Counted from the stretch's first letter, positions 7,639-17,487 are shown. The stretch: DNA of 64,000 nt from Microbacterium sp. (GCA_031177765.1 JAPSKH010000004.1:1-64000), one strand, 5' to 3'. Numbers and translations are program-made. The notes: a model not told the origin generated them from the letters alone.

Positions 7639-8730
7639 TCAGCGGCCGCCCTGCCGCACCTCCAGTCCCAGCCAGCGCCCGAGCTCGTCGATCTCCCGGG
7701 TGACCGCTGCCTCCTGGTCCTCGGTGAAGGGCTCGTCCTCGTGGACGGCGAAGACGTGGAGGACGCCCGCCTTGCGGTCCGCCTTGGCATCCAGCTTGCC
7801 GATGAACCGGTCGCCGTGCAGGATCGGCAGCGCGAAGTACCCCCACCGCCGCTTGGCAGCAGGCTTGTACATCTCGAGCAGATACTCGTATCCGAAGAGC
7901 TCCTCGAGACGCCGGCGATCGAACACCAGCCGGTCGAAGGGCGACAGCAGCGCCGTGCGCGGACGGACGTCGTCATCGCCCAGGGCAGCCGGATCCACGC
8001 GCCAGATGCCGTCGACGCCTTCGACGACCGCCTCCTCGCCGATCTCGCCGACGTCGATCGGCTCGATCGGCTGCGCCACCGTCCTGACCCGCGCGATCCC
8101 GAGCGCCGCAAGGCGACGCTCAGCCCTCTCGCGCGCCGCGTCATCCGGCGCGAGCTCTTCGACGTCGGCCGGGTACACCCTCTCCGCCACGTCGAACAGG
8201 CGCCCGGCGGCATCCCGGGCCGACACGGCCACCTCGCCGCGCAGCACCAGCATCTCCAGCAGCTGCAGCGTGTTGCGGTTGTTCGTCCACCCCGACGAGC
8301 TCCAGGACACCTGCGCGGTGTCGGGGATGTCCGTCGGCCGCAGAGGCCCCTCTGCCCGGAGGCGGGTGAGGACGTCGCGCCGGAAGCGGTCGTTGGCCGC
8401 CAGCCACTCGCGGGCCTGCGCCGAGTGCGGCCGCTGCCGCATCTCGGGCAGGAGCAGCGGAAGGTCCGCCATGGTGCGGTAGAACCCGCCCCACTCGAAG
8501 ATGGCACGGTCCTGCTCGACCAGACGCTGCAGATCGGCGGGCTGGTACGGCCAGCCGAGCCTGCTCCACAGGATGAGATCCGCGCTGGGAGCGATGGCCG
8601 CCGTCGGCTCGATGCTCACCACGGTGAGCCCGTCCACGGTCTCGACGATCCCCGACGGCCGCTGCGCCGTCAGCAGCTGCGCGCGCACGGCGATGCGGCG
8701 CGCCTGTTCACGGGAGAGCCGGAGGGGCAT
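7639..8730 (-). CDS. Winged-helix AlkZ-superfamily protein with altered catalytic motif
   Basis: 363 residues, HTH_42 superfamily. Seen: LSREQARRIAVRAQLL at the start, ILWSRLGWPY, SWSSSGWTNNRN, and LLSPFDRLVFDRRR plus RRWGYFALPILHGDR in the C-terminal half, matching the 5401-6678 protein. At the catalytic motif position this protein reads VVSIEPT where the other reads LQIDSVN, giving Ser-Ile-Glu instead of Gln-Ile-Asp. The glycosylase activity may therefore be changed or lost, or a different lesion may be recognised. The start at ATG 8730 is supported by a -10 element six bases upstream. The family is sure; the activity is open. Confidence 0.82.
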   Translation of the reverse strand: MPLRLSREQARRIAVRAQLLTAQRPSGIVETVDGLTVVSIEPTAAIAPSADLILWSRLGWPYQPADLQRLVEQDRAIFEWGGFYRTMADLPLLLPEMRQRPHSAQAREWLAANDRFRRDVLTRLRAEGPLRPTDIPDTAQVSWSSSGWTNNRNTLQLLEMLVLRGEVAVSARDAAGRLFDVAERVYPADVEELAPDDAARERAERRLAALGIARVRTVAQPIEPIDVGEIGEEAVVEGVDGIWRVDPAALGDDDVRPRTALLSPFDRLVFDRRRLEELFGYEYLLEMYKPAAKRRWGYFALPILHGDRFIGKLDAKADRKAGVLHVFAVHEDEPFTEDQEAAVTREIDELGRWLGLEVRQGGR

Positions 8731-8736
8731 GCCCCG

Positions 8737-8742
8737 ACGCTA
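8737..8742 (-). promoter_or_regulatory. -10 element for leaderless AlkZ-like gene
   Basis: TAGCGT on the minus strand, six bases before the ATG at 8730. Confidence 0.5.
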
Positions 8743-8811
8743 GCGCGCGCCGGCGACACCGGCGGCAGCGTCGCACCGGTCCGGAACGCCCCCGCCGCTG
8801 TGCGCGCCTGG

Positions 8812-9378
8812 TCAGAACTGCACGCGAGGCGGCTCCGACACGGCCGCGCCGTCCACGACCTCGAAGAACTCGCGCTCGGAGAATCCGAGGTTGCGAGCGA
8901 ACAGGTTGTTCGGGAACACCTTGATCTTCGTGTTCAGCTCCCGCACGCCGCCGTTGTAGAACCGGCGGGACGCCTGGATCTTGTCCTCAGCATCGACGAT
9001 CGACTGCTGCAGCTGAAGGAAGTTCTGACTGGCCTGCAGCTGCGGGTACGCCTCGGCGACGGCGAACAGCGATCTGAGCGCCCGCTGCATGTGTCCCTCG
9101 GCGAGGCCGGCTTCCGCTGGTCCTCCGGCGGTGAGCGTCTCAGCCCTCGCCCGGGTCACGTTCTCGAAGACGGCCTTCTCATGTGCCGCGTATCCCTTGA
9201 CCGATTCGATGAGGTTCGGAAGGAGATCGGCCCGGCGCTTGAGCTGCACGGTGATATCGCTCCACGCCTCATCGACGCGGACGTTCAGCTGCACGAGGGA
9301 GTTGTACGTCGCCCAGAGATAGATGCCGGCGACGAGGACGAGCGCCACCACGATGATGACTGGGATCAGCCATTCCAT
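8812..9378 (-). CDS. lemA: LemA family protein
   Basis: 188 residues. Seen: an N-terminal transmembrane helix (residues 3-22), the family start YNSLVQLNVRVDEAWSDI, VQLKRRADLLPNLIESVKGY, and the conserved C-terminal FYNGGVRELNTKIKVFPNN. LemA proteins are helical, membrane-anchored and of unclear biochemical role; their partner is often a TPM-domain or peptidase gene, not seen here. The ATG at 9378 is chosen because GGAGAA precedes it at a good distance. The longer frame to 9408 adds a non-conserved decapeptide. Confidence 0.93.
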   Translation of the reverse strand: MEWLIPVIIVVALVLVAGIYLWATYNSLVQLNVRVDEAWSDITVQLKRRADLLPNLIESVKGYAAHEKAVFENVTRARAETLTAGGPAEAGLAEGHMQRALRSLFAVAEAYPQLQASQNFLQLQQSIVDAEDKIQASRRFYNGGVRELNTKIKVFPNNLFARNLGFSEREFFEVVDGAAVSEPPRVQF

Positions 9379-9459
9379 AGCCGAGTTCTCCGTTCGAATC
9401 CCCCTCATCCTATCCAGCGGCCACTCGCGCTCCCGGGTCGGTGCCGGGACTCCCAGCCG

Positions 9460-10773
9460 TTACCCACCCAGGACCCGCTCGAGATGGGGGTTGCGGAAGA
9501 CCCGCTCGGGATCGAGGCGATCGCGCAGGGCGAGGAAGTCGTCGAATCGCGGATACCGCTCGCGCAGCGCCTCGGCTCCGAGCGTGTGCATCTTCCCCCA
9601 GTGCGGTCGGCCGCCGTGGTGGAGCATGATCTCCTCCACCGCCGCGAAGTACGCGGTGGGGTCGTCGCGCCAGTACCGGTGCACCGCGATGTAGCCGGAG
9701 GCCCGTCCGTGTGCGGTCGAGAGCCACAGGTCGTCGGCCGCGGCGAATCGGACCTCCACCGGGAACGAGATGCGCCACCGACGCTGCCGGATGAGCTCGC
9801 GCAGCTCTGCGAAGGCGGCGCGCACGTTCTCGACCGGCAGCGCGTACTCCATCTCCCGGAAGCGCACGCCGCGCTCCGAGGCGAAGACCCTCGGCGAGAG
9901 GTCCGTGTACTCCCGGTCGCCCCACAGCCTGACCGAGAGCTCGTTGATCGGCGGAGTCGCCGCGGGGACGACGTGGGCGACGCCGCACGCGAGTCGGTGC
10001 AGCCCGTTGCCGACGAGGGTGTCGTCCACCCATCTGCGCGCGGAGGACAGCGGATGCCGCGGCGCGCTCTCCGGCAGCCGCGTGTTGGTCTTCGTCATCG
10101 CCCGATCGGTATGCGGGAACCAGTAGAACTCGAAGTGATCGGAGGCGTCCACGCGGCCGTCGAGGTCGTCCAGGACCGCGTCGAGCGGCTCGGGGCGCTC
10201 GACCGCGTGCAGGGCGAACGCCCGCACGCACCGCACCGTGACCTCGACGAGGATGCCGAGCGCCCCGAGCGCCAGGGCCACGGCCGGCAGCAGGCCGGGG
10301 CTGTCGTCCTCGTCGACGCGCAGCAGCTCGCCTGACGCGGTGACCAGCGTGGCTCCGACGATCTGCGTCGCGATGCCGCCGAAGCGGGAGCCGGTGCCAT
10401 GCGTGCCCGTGGAGATGGCGCCGGCGATCGACTGACGGTCGATGTCGCCCAGGTTCTCCATCGCGAGCCCGAACGGCGCGAGAAGCGCCGGGATCCGGTG
10501 CAGCCGTGTCCCGGCGAGGAAGGTGGCCTCGGACCGGTCCACGTCGACCGCGACCAGGCCGGTGAGGTCCCGCAGATCCAGCAGCACTCCCGGCGCGACG
10601 GCGATGCCGTTGAAGCTGTGGCCGGCGCCTACCGCCTTGATGGGAAGACGATGAGCCACCGCCGCGGCCACCGCGCGCTGGACCGCCTCCACGGTGCGGG
10701 GGAACTCGACGCGCTGCGGTCGAGCGGACTGCGAACGCCCCCAGTTCTCCCACCGACCGCCGGGCCGCGTCAC
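9460..10773 (-). CDS. FAD-linked sugar-1,4-lactone oxidase family protein
   Basis: 437 residues, D-arabinono-1,4-lactone/L-gulono-1,4-lactone oxidase family (VAO fold). Seen: an N-terminal FAD-binding domain with VGAGHSFNGIA (about residues 47-57), whose His is the residue covalently attached to FAD in relatives, then STGTHGTGSRFGG and a C-terminal ALO domain ending with the family signature RPHWGKMH and RLDPERVFRNPHLERVLGG. These enzymes oxidise aldonolactones or related polyols (alditol oxidase is a close relative), using oxygen or another acceptor. GTG 10773 overlaps the stop of the upstream aldolase gene (GTGA), so the two are co-translated. Confidence 0.88.
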   Translation of the reverse strand: MTRPGGRWENWGRSQSARPQRVEFPRTVEAVQRAVAAAVAHRLPIKAVGAGHSFNGIAVAPGVLLDLRDLTGLVAVDVDRSEATFLAGTRLHRIPALLAPFGLAMENLGDIDRQSIAGAISTGTHGTGSRFGGIATQIVGATLVTASGELLRVDEDDSPGLLPAVALALGALGILVEVTVRCVRAFALHAVERPEPLDAVLDDLDGRVDASDHFEFYWFPHTDRAMTKTNTRLPESAPRHPLSSARRWVDDTLVGNGLHRLACGVAHVVPAATPPINELSVRLWGDREYTDLSPRVFASERGVRFREMEYALPVENVRAAFAELRELIRQRRWRISFPVEVRFAAADDLWLSTAHGRASGYIAVHRYWRDDPTAYFAAVEEIMLHHGGRPHWGKMHTLGAEALRERYPRFDDFLALRDRLDPERVFRNPHLERVLGG

Positions 10774-11996
10774 AGGAAGGCCTTCCCCTCGCCGCGGTAG
10801 GTCCGCACCGATCCGACCCGGCCGTTCCCGTCCACGAGGTGATAGCTGTCGATCCGCTCGGCGAGCTCGCCGCTCTTGGCGTGCCGGAACCACACCCGAT
10901 CGCCGACGTGCAGCATGCGCGCGGCTCCGCCGCGCAGCGGCGTCTGCACCTCACCCGCGCCCTCGCGGGGCACGGTGTGAAGTCCTCGAGGCCACACCGC
11001 GACCGGCTGCCGCGTGGCCGCCGGGGGTCCCGACGCGATCCAGCCGCCCCCGAGCACCGTGGCGACGTCGGGCTCGGGCTTGCGCACCACCTCGAGCGCG
11101 AAGGCCGCGGCCGGGGCGGGAGTGAACGCCCGGTAGCCGTCGAAGAGGTGCCCCGCCAGCAGGCCGCTGCCCGCGGTCACCTCGGTGACGGACTGATCGG
11201 ATGCGGTCAGCTCCAGCGAGCCCGTGCCGCCGCCGTTGACGAACTCCAGGGGGGCGATGTCGCGCAGCGCCGCCACGATCGCCGCGCGCCGCTCGAACAG
11301 CTCGGCCGCGGATCGGTGCTGGACCCACCGGATCGCCGCCGCGCCGGGACCGGCGTCCCCCTGACCGGCGATCTGCGCCTCGTACATCATCAGGCCGACC
11401 AGCCGGAAGCCCGCGCGGTACGCGATCGCGCGGGCAAGGGACGCGACCTCCGCCGGGTCGTGGACCGGTGAGCGCAGCACGCCGATGTGGCCGAGGCCGG
11501 GAGCGCGCCATGACGCGTCGGCGTCGACGGCGATCCGCAGCTCCGGCCGGCTCCCCGGCGGCGCCACCGCGTCGATGAGATCGAGCTGCGCGGGATCGTC
11601 GACCATGAGCGTGATGCGCGACGCCGACAGCTCGTCCCGAACGAGCTCCTGCACCGCCTCGCGATCGGCCGTGGGATACCCCACGACGATGTCGTCGTGG
11701 GTCTCGGCCAGCCACAGGGCTTCGGGCAGCGTGAAGGCGAGGATGCCTCGATAGCCCGGCAGCGCGAGGACCGCATCGAGGATCTCGCGGACGCGCACGG
11801 ACTTGCTCGCCACCCGGATGGGCACGCCACCGGCGCGCACGAGAAGATCCAGGGCGTTGTAGCGGAGCGCGTCGACGTTCACGGCGGCCACCGGACCGCT
11901 GCGGTCCCCGACCGCGCGCGTCATGCCGCCCCAGTAGGACGCCGCGTCTGTCCAGGGCCTCGTCGCCGCCGGTGTCGACAGCAGGTCGAGGCTCAT
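10770..11996 (-). CDS. PLP-dependent amino acid deaminase/aldolase (D-threonine aldolase-like)
   Basis: 408 residues of the alanine-racemase-fold III family that includes D-threonine aldolase and D-serine dehydratase. Seen: the PLP lysine in RVASKSVRVREIL (about residue 64), YRGILAFTLPEALWLAE, the sheet motif ELRIAVDAD, FVNGGGTGSLELT, which binds the PLP phosphate, and a C-terminal beta domain ending VGSVRTYRGEGKAFL. The substrate is probably a D-hydroxy-amino acid; which one cannot be read. Coupled by four-base overlap to the lactone-oxidase-like gene, so both may process sugar- or hydroxy-acid-derived compounds, as an inference. Confidence 0.85.
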   Translation of the reverse strand: MSLDLLSTPAATRPWTDAASYWGGMTRAVGDRSGPVAAVNVDALRYNALDLLVRAGGVPIRVASKSVRVREILDAVLALPGYRGILAFTLPEALWLAETHDDIVVGYPTADREAVQELVRDELSASRITLMVDDPAQLDLIDAVAPPGSRPELRIAVDADASWRAPGLGHIGVLRSPVHDPAEVASLARAIAYRAGFRLVGLMMYEAQIAGQGDAGPGAAAIRWVQHRSAAELFERRAAIVAALRDIAPLEFVNGGGTGSLELTASDQSVTEVTAGSGLLAGHLFDGYRAFTPAPAAAFALEVVRKPEPDVATVLGGGWIASGPPAATRQPVAVWPRGLHTVPREGAGEVQTPLRGGAARMLHVGDRVWFRHAKSGELAERIDSYHLVDGNGRVGSVRTYRGEGKAFL

Positions 11997-12103
11997 CCGC
12001 CCCGCCGAGGGTGCGCGCGCATGCGATCAGCCTAGAGGCAGCACCGGACGCGACCCGGGTGGCGCCGCGTCGGTCGAGCGCCTCGCGGCGATCACCGGAG
12101 CCG

Positions 12104-12177
12104 TACCCCCGCTGGGACTCGAACCCAGACTGAAGCGATTTTAAGTCGCCTGCCTCTGCCGATTGGGCTACGGGGGC
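12104..12177 (-). tRNA. tRNA with UAA anticodon (Leu codon UUA) but short variable loop
   Basis: Cloverleaf read on the minus strand: acceptor GCCCCCG/CGGGGGT with G1-U72 as a wobble pair, U8-A9, a 3-bp D stem (GCC/GGC) with GG in the loop, anticodon stem GGCGA/TCGCT with loop CTTAAAA, a five-base variable region (TCAGT), T stem CTGGG/CCCAG with loop TTCGAGT, and discriminator A73. CCA is not encoded. The anticodon UAA would read the leucine codon UUA, yet canonical bacterial tRNA-Leu has a long class II variable arm that is missing here. It could be a minor tRNA-Leu lineage or a tRNA with another charging identity. Confidence 0.8.
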
Positions 12178-12207
12178 GCGACCGGTCCGGTCGCTCCCAC
12201 GCTACCG

Positions 12208-13668
12208 TCAGCGACCGGCGCCCGCCTTCGCCGCCGATGCCTCGGCCGTGGCCTTGTCCGCTTCGACCTGCTCGGGCTTGTCCGCCTTCTTGCCCTGCTC
12301 GCGCGGCTCGGCCGGCGGCGTGACGGCCGGCTGGGTCGGACGCGGACGCGCGGCGAACTCCTCGAACACGTACCGCGGGTTCTGCACCGTGGACAGGTTC
12401 ACCAGGTCACGGCCGAGCCAGAGGTTGTTCCACCAGCCCCACAGGACGCGCCACTTGCGCTCCCACGTCGGCATGGCCAGGCCGTGGTATCCGCGGTGCG
12501 CGACCCACGCGACGATGCCCTTGAGCGCGATCTTGCCGGACTGGAAGACGCCGTTGTAGAGACCGAGGCCGGCGACGGCGCCGAGGTTCTTGTGGACGTA
12601 CTCGCGCGGAAGCTCGCCGCGCAGGACGGCCACGATGTTCTGGGCGAGGAGCTTGCCCTGGCGGACGGCGTGCTGCGCGTTGGGCACGCAGTAGCCGCCC
12701 ACGCCGCCGCCGGAGAGGTCGGGCACCGCCGCGACATCGCCGGCCGCCCAGGCGCCCTCGACGAACTCCTCGTCGGTGCCGACGCGCAGGTCGGCGCGGG
12801 CGCGGATACGGCCGCGCTCCTCGACGGGCAGGTCGCCGCCGCGGACCACCGTCGGGTTCGCCATGACGCCGGCGGTCCAGATGATGAGATCGGTGGGGAT
12901 CGTCTCACCCGTGGACAGCTCGACGTTCCCGCCGACGGCGCCGGTGACCTGCGTGTCGAGGTGGACGTACGCGCCCCGCTTGGCCAGATCCTTGAGGACC
13001 CACTCGCTGGTCTTGAGCGACACCTCGGGCATGATGCGGCTCATGGCCTCGACGAGGTGGAAGTGCGTGTCGTCGAAGGTGATCTGCGGGTAGCTCTTCA
13101 CCAGTGCCGAGGCGAGCGAGCGCAGCTCGGCGAAGACCTCGATGCCCGCGAAGCCGCCGCCGACGACGACCACGGTGAGGAGCCGGTCGCGCTCGGGCCC
13201 GGGAGGCAGGACCGAGGCCTTGTCGAAGTTCGACATCAGGCGGTCACGGATGGCGACGGCCTCTTCGATCGTCTTGAGGCCGATCGCGTTGTCGGCGATG
13301 CCCGGGATCGGGAACGTGCGCGAGACGGCGCCGGCCGTCACGACGATCTGGTCGTACTCGAACTCGTAGGGCTCGCCGACGATCGGCGTGATCGTCGCGA
13401 CCTTGTTCGCGTGGTTGATGCCCGTGACCTTGGCCGCCACGATGTTCGTGCGCTTGAGGTGACGGCGCAACGCCACGACGGAGTGACGAGCCTCGATGGA
13501 GCCCGCCGCGACCTCGGGGAGGAACGGCTGGTACGTCATGTACGGCAGCGGGTCGACGATCGTCACGTCGGCCTCGTTCTTGCGAAGTCGCTTCTCGAGC
13601 TTCCAGGCCGTATAGAAGCCTGCGTATCCGCCACCGACGATGAGGATCTTGGGCACGGTGTTGGTCAC
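12208..13668 (-). CDS. ndh: Type II NADH dehydrogenase (NAD(P)/FAD-dependent oxidoreductase)
   Basis: 486 residues. Single-subunit, non-proton-pumping NADH:menaquinone oxidoreductase bound to the inner face of the membrane. Seen: the first Rossmann motif ILIVGGGYAGFYTAWKLEK (FAD) at about residues 7-25, TYQPFLPEVAAGSIEARH, the second Rossmann motif VVVVGGGFAGIEVFAEL (NADH), WTAGVMANP, AAGDVAAVPD, and amphipathic C-terminal segments with WGWWNNLWLGRDL. The last 50 residues are a Lys/Ala/Glu-rich tail. The GTG at 13668 is used; AGGAGGAG lies 10-15 bases upstream. Confidence 0.93.
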   Translation of the reverse strand: MTNTVPKILIVGGGYAGFYTAWKLEKRLRKNEADVTIVDPLPYMTYQPFLPEVAAGSIEARHSVVALRRHLKRTNIVAAKVTGINHANKVATITPIVGEPYEFEYDQIVVTAGAVSRTFPIPGIADNAIGLKTIEEAVAIRDRLMSNFDKASVLPPGPERDRLLTVVVVGGGFAGIEVFAELRSLASALVKSYPQITFDDTHFHLVEAMSRIMPEVSLKTSEWVLKDLAKRGAYVHLDTQVTGAVGGNVELSTGETIPTDLIIWTAGVMANPTVVRGGDLPVEERGRIRARADLRVGTDEEFVEGAWAAGDVAAVPDLSGGGVGGYCVPNAQHAVRQGKLLAQNIVAVLRGELPREYVHKNLGAVAGLGLYNGVFQSGKIALKGIVAWVAHRGYHGLAMPTWERKWRVLWGWWNNLWLGRDLVNLSTVQNPRYVFEEFAARPRPTQPAVTPPAEPREQGKKADKPEQVEADKATAEASAAKAGAGR

Positions 13669-13690
13669 GGTTTGGAGTACTCCTCCTGTG

Positions 13691-14968
13691 TCAGCGGCTC
13701 GGCGCGCGGGACGCCAATCGGATGCGTCGGACAGCTGCGGTGACGCCGAGCGCCACCAGTATAGCCGTCGCGGTGACCAGGGAGAGCGGCAGCGTGCCAT
13801 ACAGCAGCGTCTCCTGCGACGGAAGCAGCGGTGAGCGCGGCTGCGGCGCCTCGTCGGCGCGCGGCAGCGGCTCGATCTCCACCGGCTGTGCGGATGCCGA
13901 CGGGCGGGGTTCGCTGTCCGCACGCCGATAGAGGCGGATCCAGTCCTCGAGACTTCCCATCGGGTTCGCGCTGACGGTGGGAACGTTCGCCGACACCGCC
14001 GCGGCGGCATCCACGAGACCGTGCCCGTAGAGCAGCTCGGGGTTCGCGGACGCGGTCGGTGCGGGCCGCGTGGTGCGGATGATGCGGTTGATGACGTTGT
14101 TCGCGTCCAGATCCGGGTGCGCCGCGCGCACGAGCGCTGCGATGCCGGCGACGATGGGGGCTGCGCCGCTCGTGCCGTTCCACTGCACCAGCCGCCCGTC
14201 GGCGGACACGCCGATGAGCTTCTCGCTGGGCGCGGCGACCCCGAGCGTGATCCCCTGTGTCGACGCTTCGACGCTGGCGTTCCCCTGCGGATCGACGCCG
14301 GCGACGGTGAGCACCCCCGGAATGGTCGCCGGGGCGCCGACGCGCGTCGTCCCGCTGCCGCGGTTCCCCGCGGCCACCACCACCACGACGTCGTTCTCGA
14401 AGGCGTACAGGAACGCGTCGTCCCAGCTCTCGGGCCAATCGGGCACGTTCGTCGTGAGCGAGAGGTTGATGATGTCGGCGCCGTGGTCGACGGACCAGCG
14501 GATCGCCTCGGACATCTGATCGGCGAACGACCGTGTCGCGGCGGACCCGAAGCCGACCGAGACCGACAGCAGCTCCGCTTCGGGGGCCACCCCGATCATG
14601 CCGGTGTCGGGGCCGGTCCCCCGACCGGCGGCGAGCGAGGCCACCCAGCTGCCGTGATCGGCATCGACGGCGCCGACCGGCGTCCGGCCGTCGGGACTGC
14701 CGGCTCCCGACACGTCCGTGCCGCCGACGACGGCACCGTCCAGCTCGACGGGACCGCGTCCGATGCCGGTGTCGATCACGGCGATCCTGACGCCCGCGCC
14801 GCGCGTGGTCTCCCACGCCTTCTGGACGCCGTAGTCGGTCAGCCAGTACTCGGCCGCGCGCACCGGATCCGTCTGCGCGGCGGGCGACGGCGCGACGTCG
14901 GGCATCGGCGAAGCCGCCGTCAAGGTCGCCGCGACCACCGCCGCCGCGGCCAGGGCGCGCACGCTCAT
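13691..14968 (-). CDS. Membrane-anchored S8 (subtilisin/mycosin-like) serine protease
   Basis: 425 residues. Seen: a Sec signal peptide (residues 1-20, ALAAAAVVAATLTAAS), catalytic Asp66 (VIDTGIG), His105 (DADHGSW), Ser267 (GTSGAAP), the oxyanion Asn in VVVAAGNRGSG, a Pro/Glu-rich linker, and a C-terminal transmembrane helix at about 393-413 followed by basic residues. This is the layout of mycosins, which in mycobacteria work with type VII secretion, but no ESX gene is present here. It overlaps DUF501 by ATGA and so belongs to the enolase/divIC transcription unit. The substrate is unknown. Confidence 0.88.
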   Translation of the reverse strand: MSVRALAAAAVVAATLTAASPMPDVAPSPAAQTDPVRAAEYWLTDYGVQKAWETTRGAGVRIAVIDTGIGRGPVELDGAVVGGTDVSGAGSPDGRTPVGAVDADHGSWVASLAAGRGTGPDTGMIGVAPEAELLSVSVGFGSAATRSFADQMSEAIRWSVDHGADIINLSLTTNVPDWPESWDDAFLYAFENDVVVVVAAGNRGSGTTRVGAPATIPGVLTVAGVDPQGNASVEASTQGITLGVAAPSEKLIGVSADGRLVQWNGTSGAAPIVAGIAALVRAAHPDLDANNVINRIIRTTRPAPTASANPELLYGHGLVDAAAAVSANVPTVSANPMGSLEDWIRLYRRADSEPRPSASAQPVEIEPLPRADEAPQPRSPLLPSQETLLYGTLPLSLVTATAILVALGVTAAVRRIRLASRAPSR

Positions 14969-15483
14969 CCGCCCGACCCGGGCTGGACGCACACGCACCG
15001 ATCGGGAGACCAGGCGGACAGCTCGAGCGCGCGGTCCCCGATCGGGTTGACGCCGCGGCCGGCGGCCAGCGCGTGGCCGGCGAGGGCATGGAGGCACTTG
15101 ACCCGGGTCGGCATCCCGCCCGCGGAGATGCCCTCGATCTCGCCCACCTCGCCGTAGGCCGCGCGGTCGCGGAGATACGCCTCGTGTGCTCGCGCGTACC
15201 CCGCCGCCAGCTCCTCGTCGGCGGCCAGCTCCTCGCTCAGCTCGCGCATCACGTGGTCCGCTTCGAGCACCGACATCGCCGCGGTCGCCGCCGGATGGGT
15301 CAGGTAGTAGAACGTCGGGAAGGGCGTGCCGTCCGGAAGCCGGGGCGAGGTCGCCACCACCGTCGGATTGCCGCAGACGCATCGGGCGGCGATCCCCACG
15401 ACCCCGCGTGCGGGACGGCCGAGCTGTTCTCGCAGAACGGCCAGGTCGGCATCGCTGACAGGGGGGAAGGGCGGGGTCGTCAC
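14965..15483 (-). CDS. DUF501 domain protein
   Basis: 172 residues. Seen: the family core GIAARCVCGNPTVVATSPRL with paired cysteines, GTPFPTFYYLTHP, and MPTRVKCLHALAGHALAAG followed by NPIGDRALE. DUF501 is nearly always beside divIC and often an exopolyphosphatase gene in actinobacteria; its function is unknown. The conserved Cys/His residues suggest metal binding, as an inference. GTG start at 15483. Its stop overlaps the start of the subtilisin gene. Confidence 0.9.
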   Translation of the reverse strand: MTTPPFPPVSDADLAVLREQLGRPARGVVGIAARCVCGNPTVVATSPRLPDGTPFPTFYYLTHPAATAAMSVLEADHVMRELSEELAADEELAAGYARAHEAYLRDRAAYGEVGEIEGISAGGMPTRVKCLHALAGHALAAGRGVNPIGDRALELSAWSPDRCVCVQPGSGG

Positions 15484-15542
15484 CCCGTCAGGCTACCGGC
15501 GCCCGCTGGGACGGCGCTGGATCGAGCGCCGACCGGCAGCCG

Positions 15543-16088
15543 TCACGGCGCGGGCGTGGTGCTGGGTGCGGGGTCGGGTACGCCGATGGTCAGCGGGGCG
15601 ACGGTCTGTGCGAGGCCGGCCTCGGTGACCGAGCGCACCAGCTGGGTCATCCAGTCGGTCCGGGTCTGCTCGACGTCCTCGCTCACCGGCGCCTGCTCCT
15701 GCGGCTTCTGCTCCGGCGGCAGGTCGTCGTCGACGAGATACACCACCTCGCCCGGCCGGACGTAGTAGAGCCGCTCGCGCGCCTGGGTGGTGATGTACGC
15801 CGGATCCCGCCAGCGCTCGCGCTGGGACTCCAGCTCCGCCACCTCCTCGCGGCTGAGCTGCACCGCCTTCTCGAGGGCGGTGATGCGCTGCCGCTGATCC
15901 ACGTAGGTGCCGATGGTCGGCACGAGCACGAACGCGGCCAGGACGACCAGCCCGAGCATGATCACCATGAATCCGGACAGCCGGATGCCGCCGAGCCATT
16001 CGCGGACGTCGACCCGCCCGCGCGGGGGCCGTCGCGCGGGACGCGCTGCCTTCGAGGAACGAGAAGAGGGAGCCGTCGATCTCGCCAC
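15543..16088 (-). CDS. Septum formation initiator (DivIC/FtsB-like)
   Basis: 181 residues. Bitopic cell-division protein expected to bridge FtsL and FtsQ at the septum. Seen: a basic cytoplasmic N-terminus (about residues 1-37), one transmembrane helix (FMVIMLGLVVLAAFVLVP, about 40-57), a coiled coil (QRQRITALEKAVQLSREEVAELESQ region) and the typical DPAYITTQARERLYYVRPGE segment, then a proline-rich tail. GTG start with GGGGGAG just upstream. Lies directly after eno, the standard actinobacterial order. Confidence 0.92.
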   Translation of the reverse strand: MARSTAPSSRSSKAARPARRPPRGRVDVREWLGGIRLSGFMVIMLGLVVLAAFVLVPTIGTYVDQRQRITALEKAVQLSREEVAELESQRERWRDPAYITTQARERLYYVRPGEVVYLVDDDLPPEQKPQEQAPVSEDVEQTRTDWMTQLVRSVTEAGLAQTVAPLTIGVPDPAPSTTPAP

Positions 16089-16122
16089 GGCTCCCCCTTC
16101 CTGTCAGAACGTCCTCAGCGCA

Positions 16123-17463
<1,341 letters not shown>

Positions 17464-17487
17464 CTAGTGACCGGCATGGGGGCGCCG

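Noticed and set aside
7741..10335. 864-codon plus-strand open frame
   Set aside because: It lies antisense to three clear genes (winged-helix, LemA, lactone oxidase), is Arg/His/Asp-rich and has no domain; typical high-GC antisense frame.
13691..14968. Evidence for a type VII secretion locus
   Set aside because: Only the mycosin-like protease is present; no EccC-type ATPase, WXG100 or EccB/D/E gene lies nearby.
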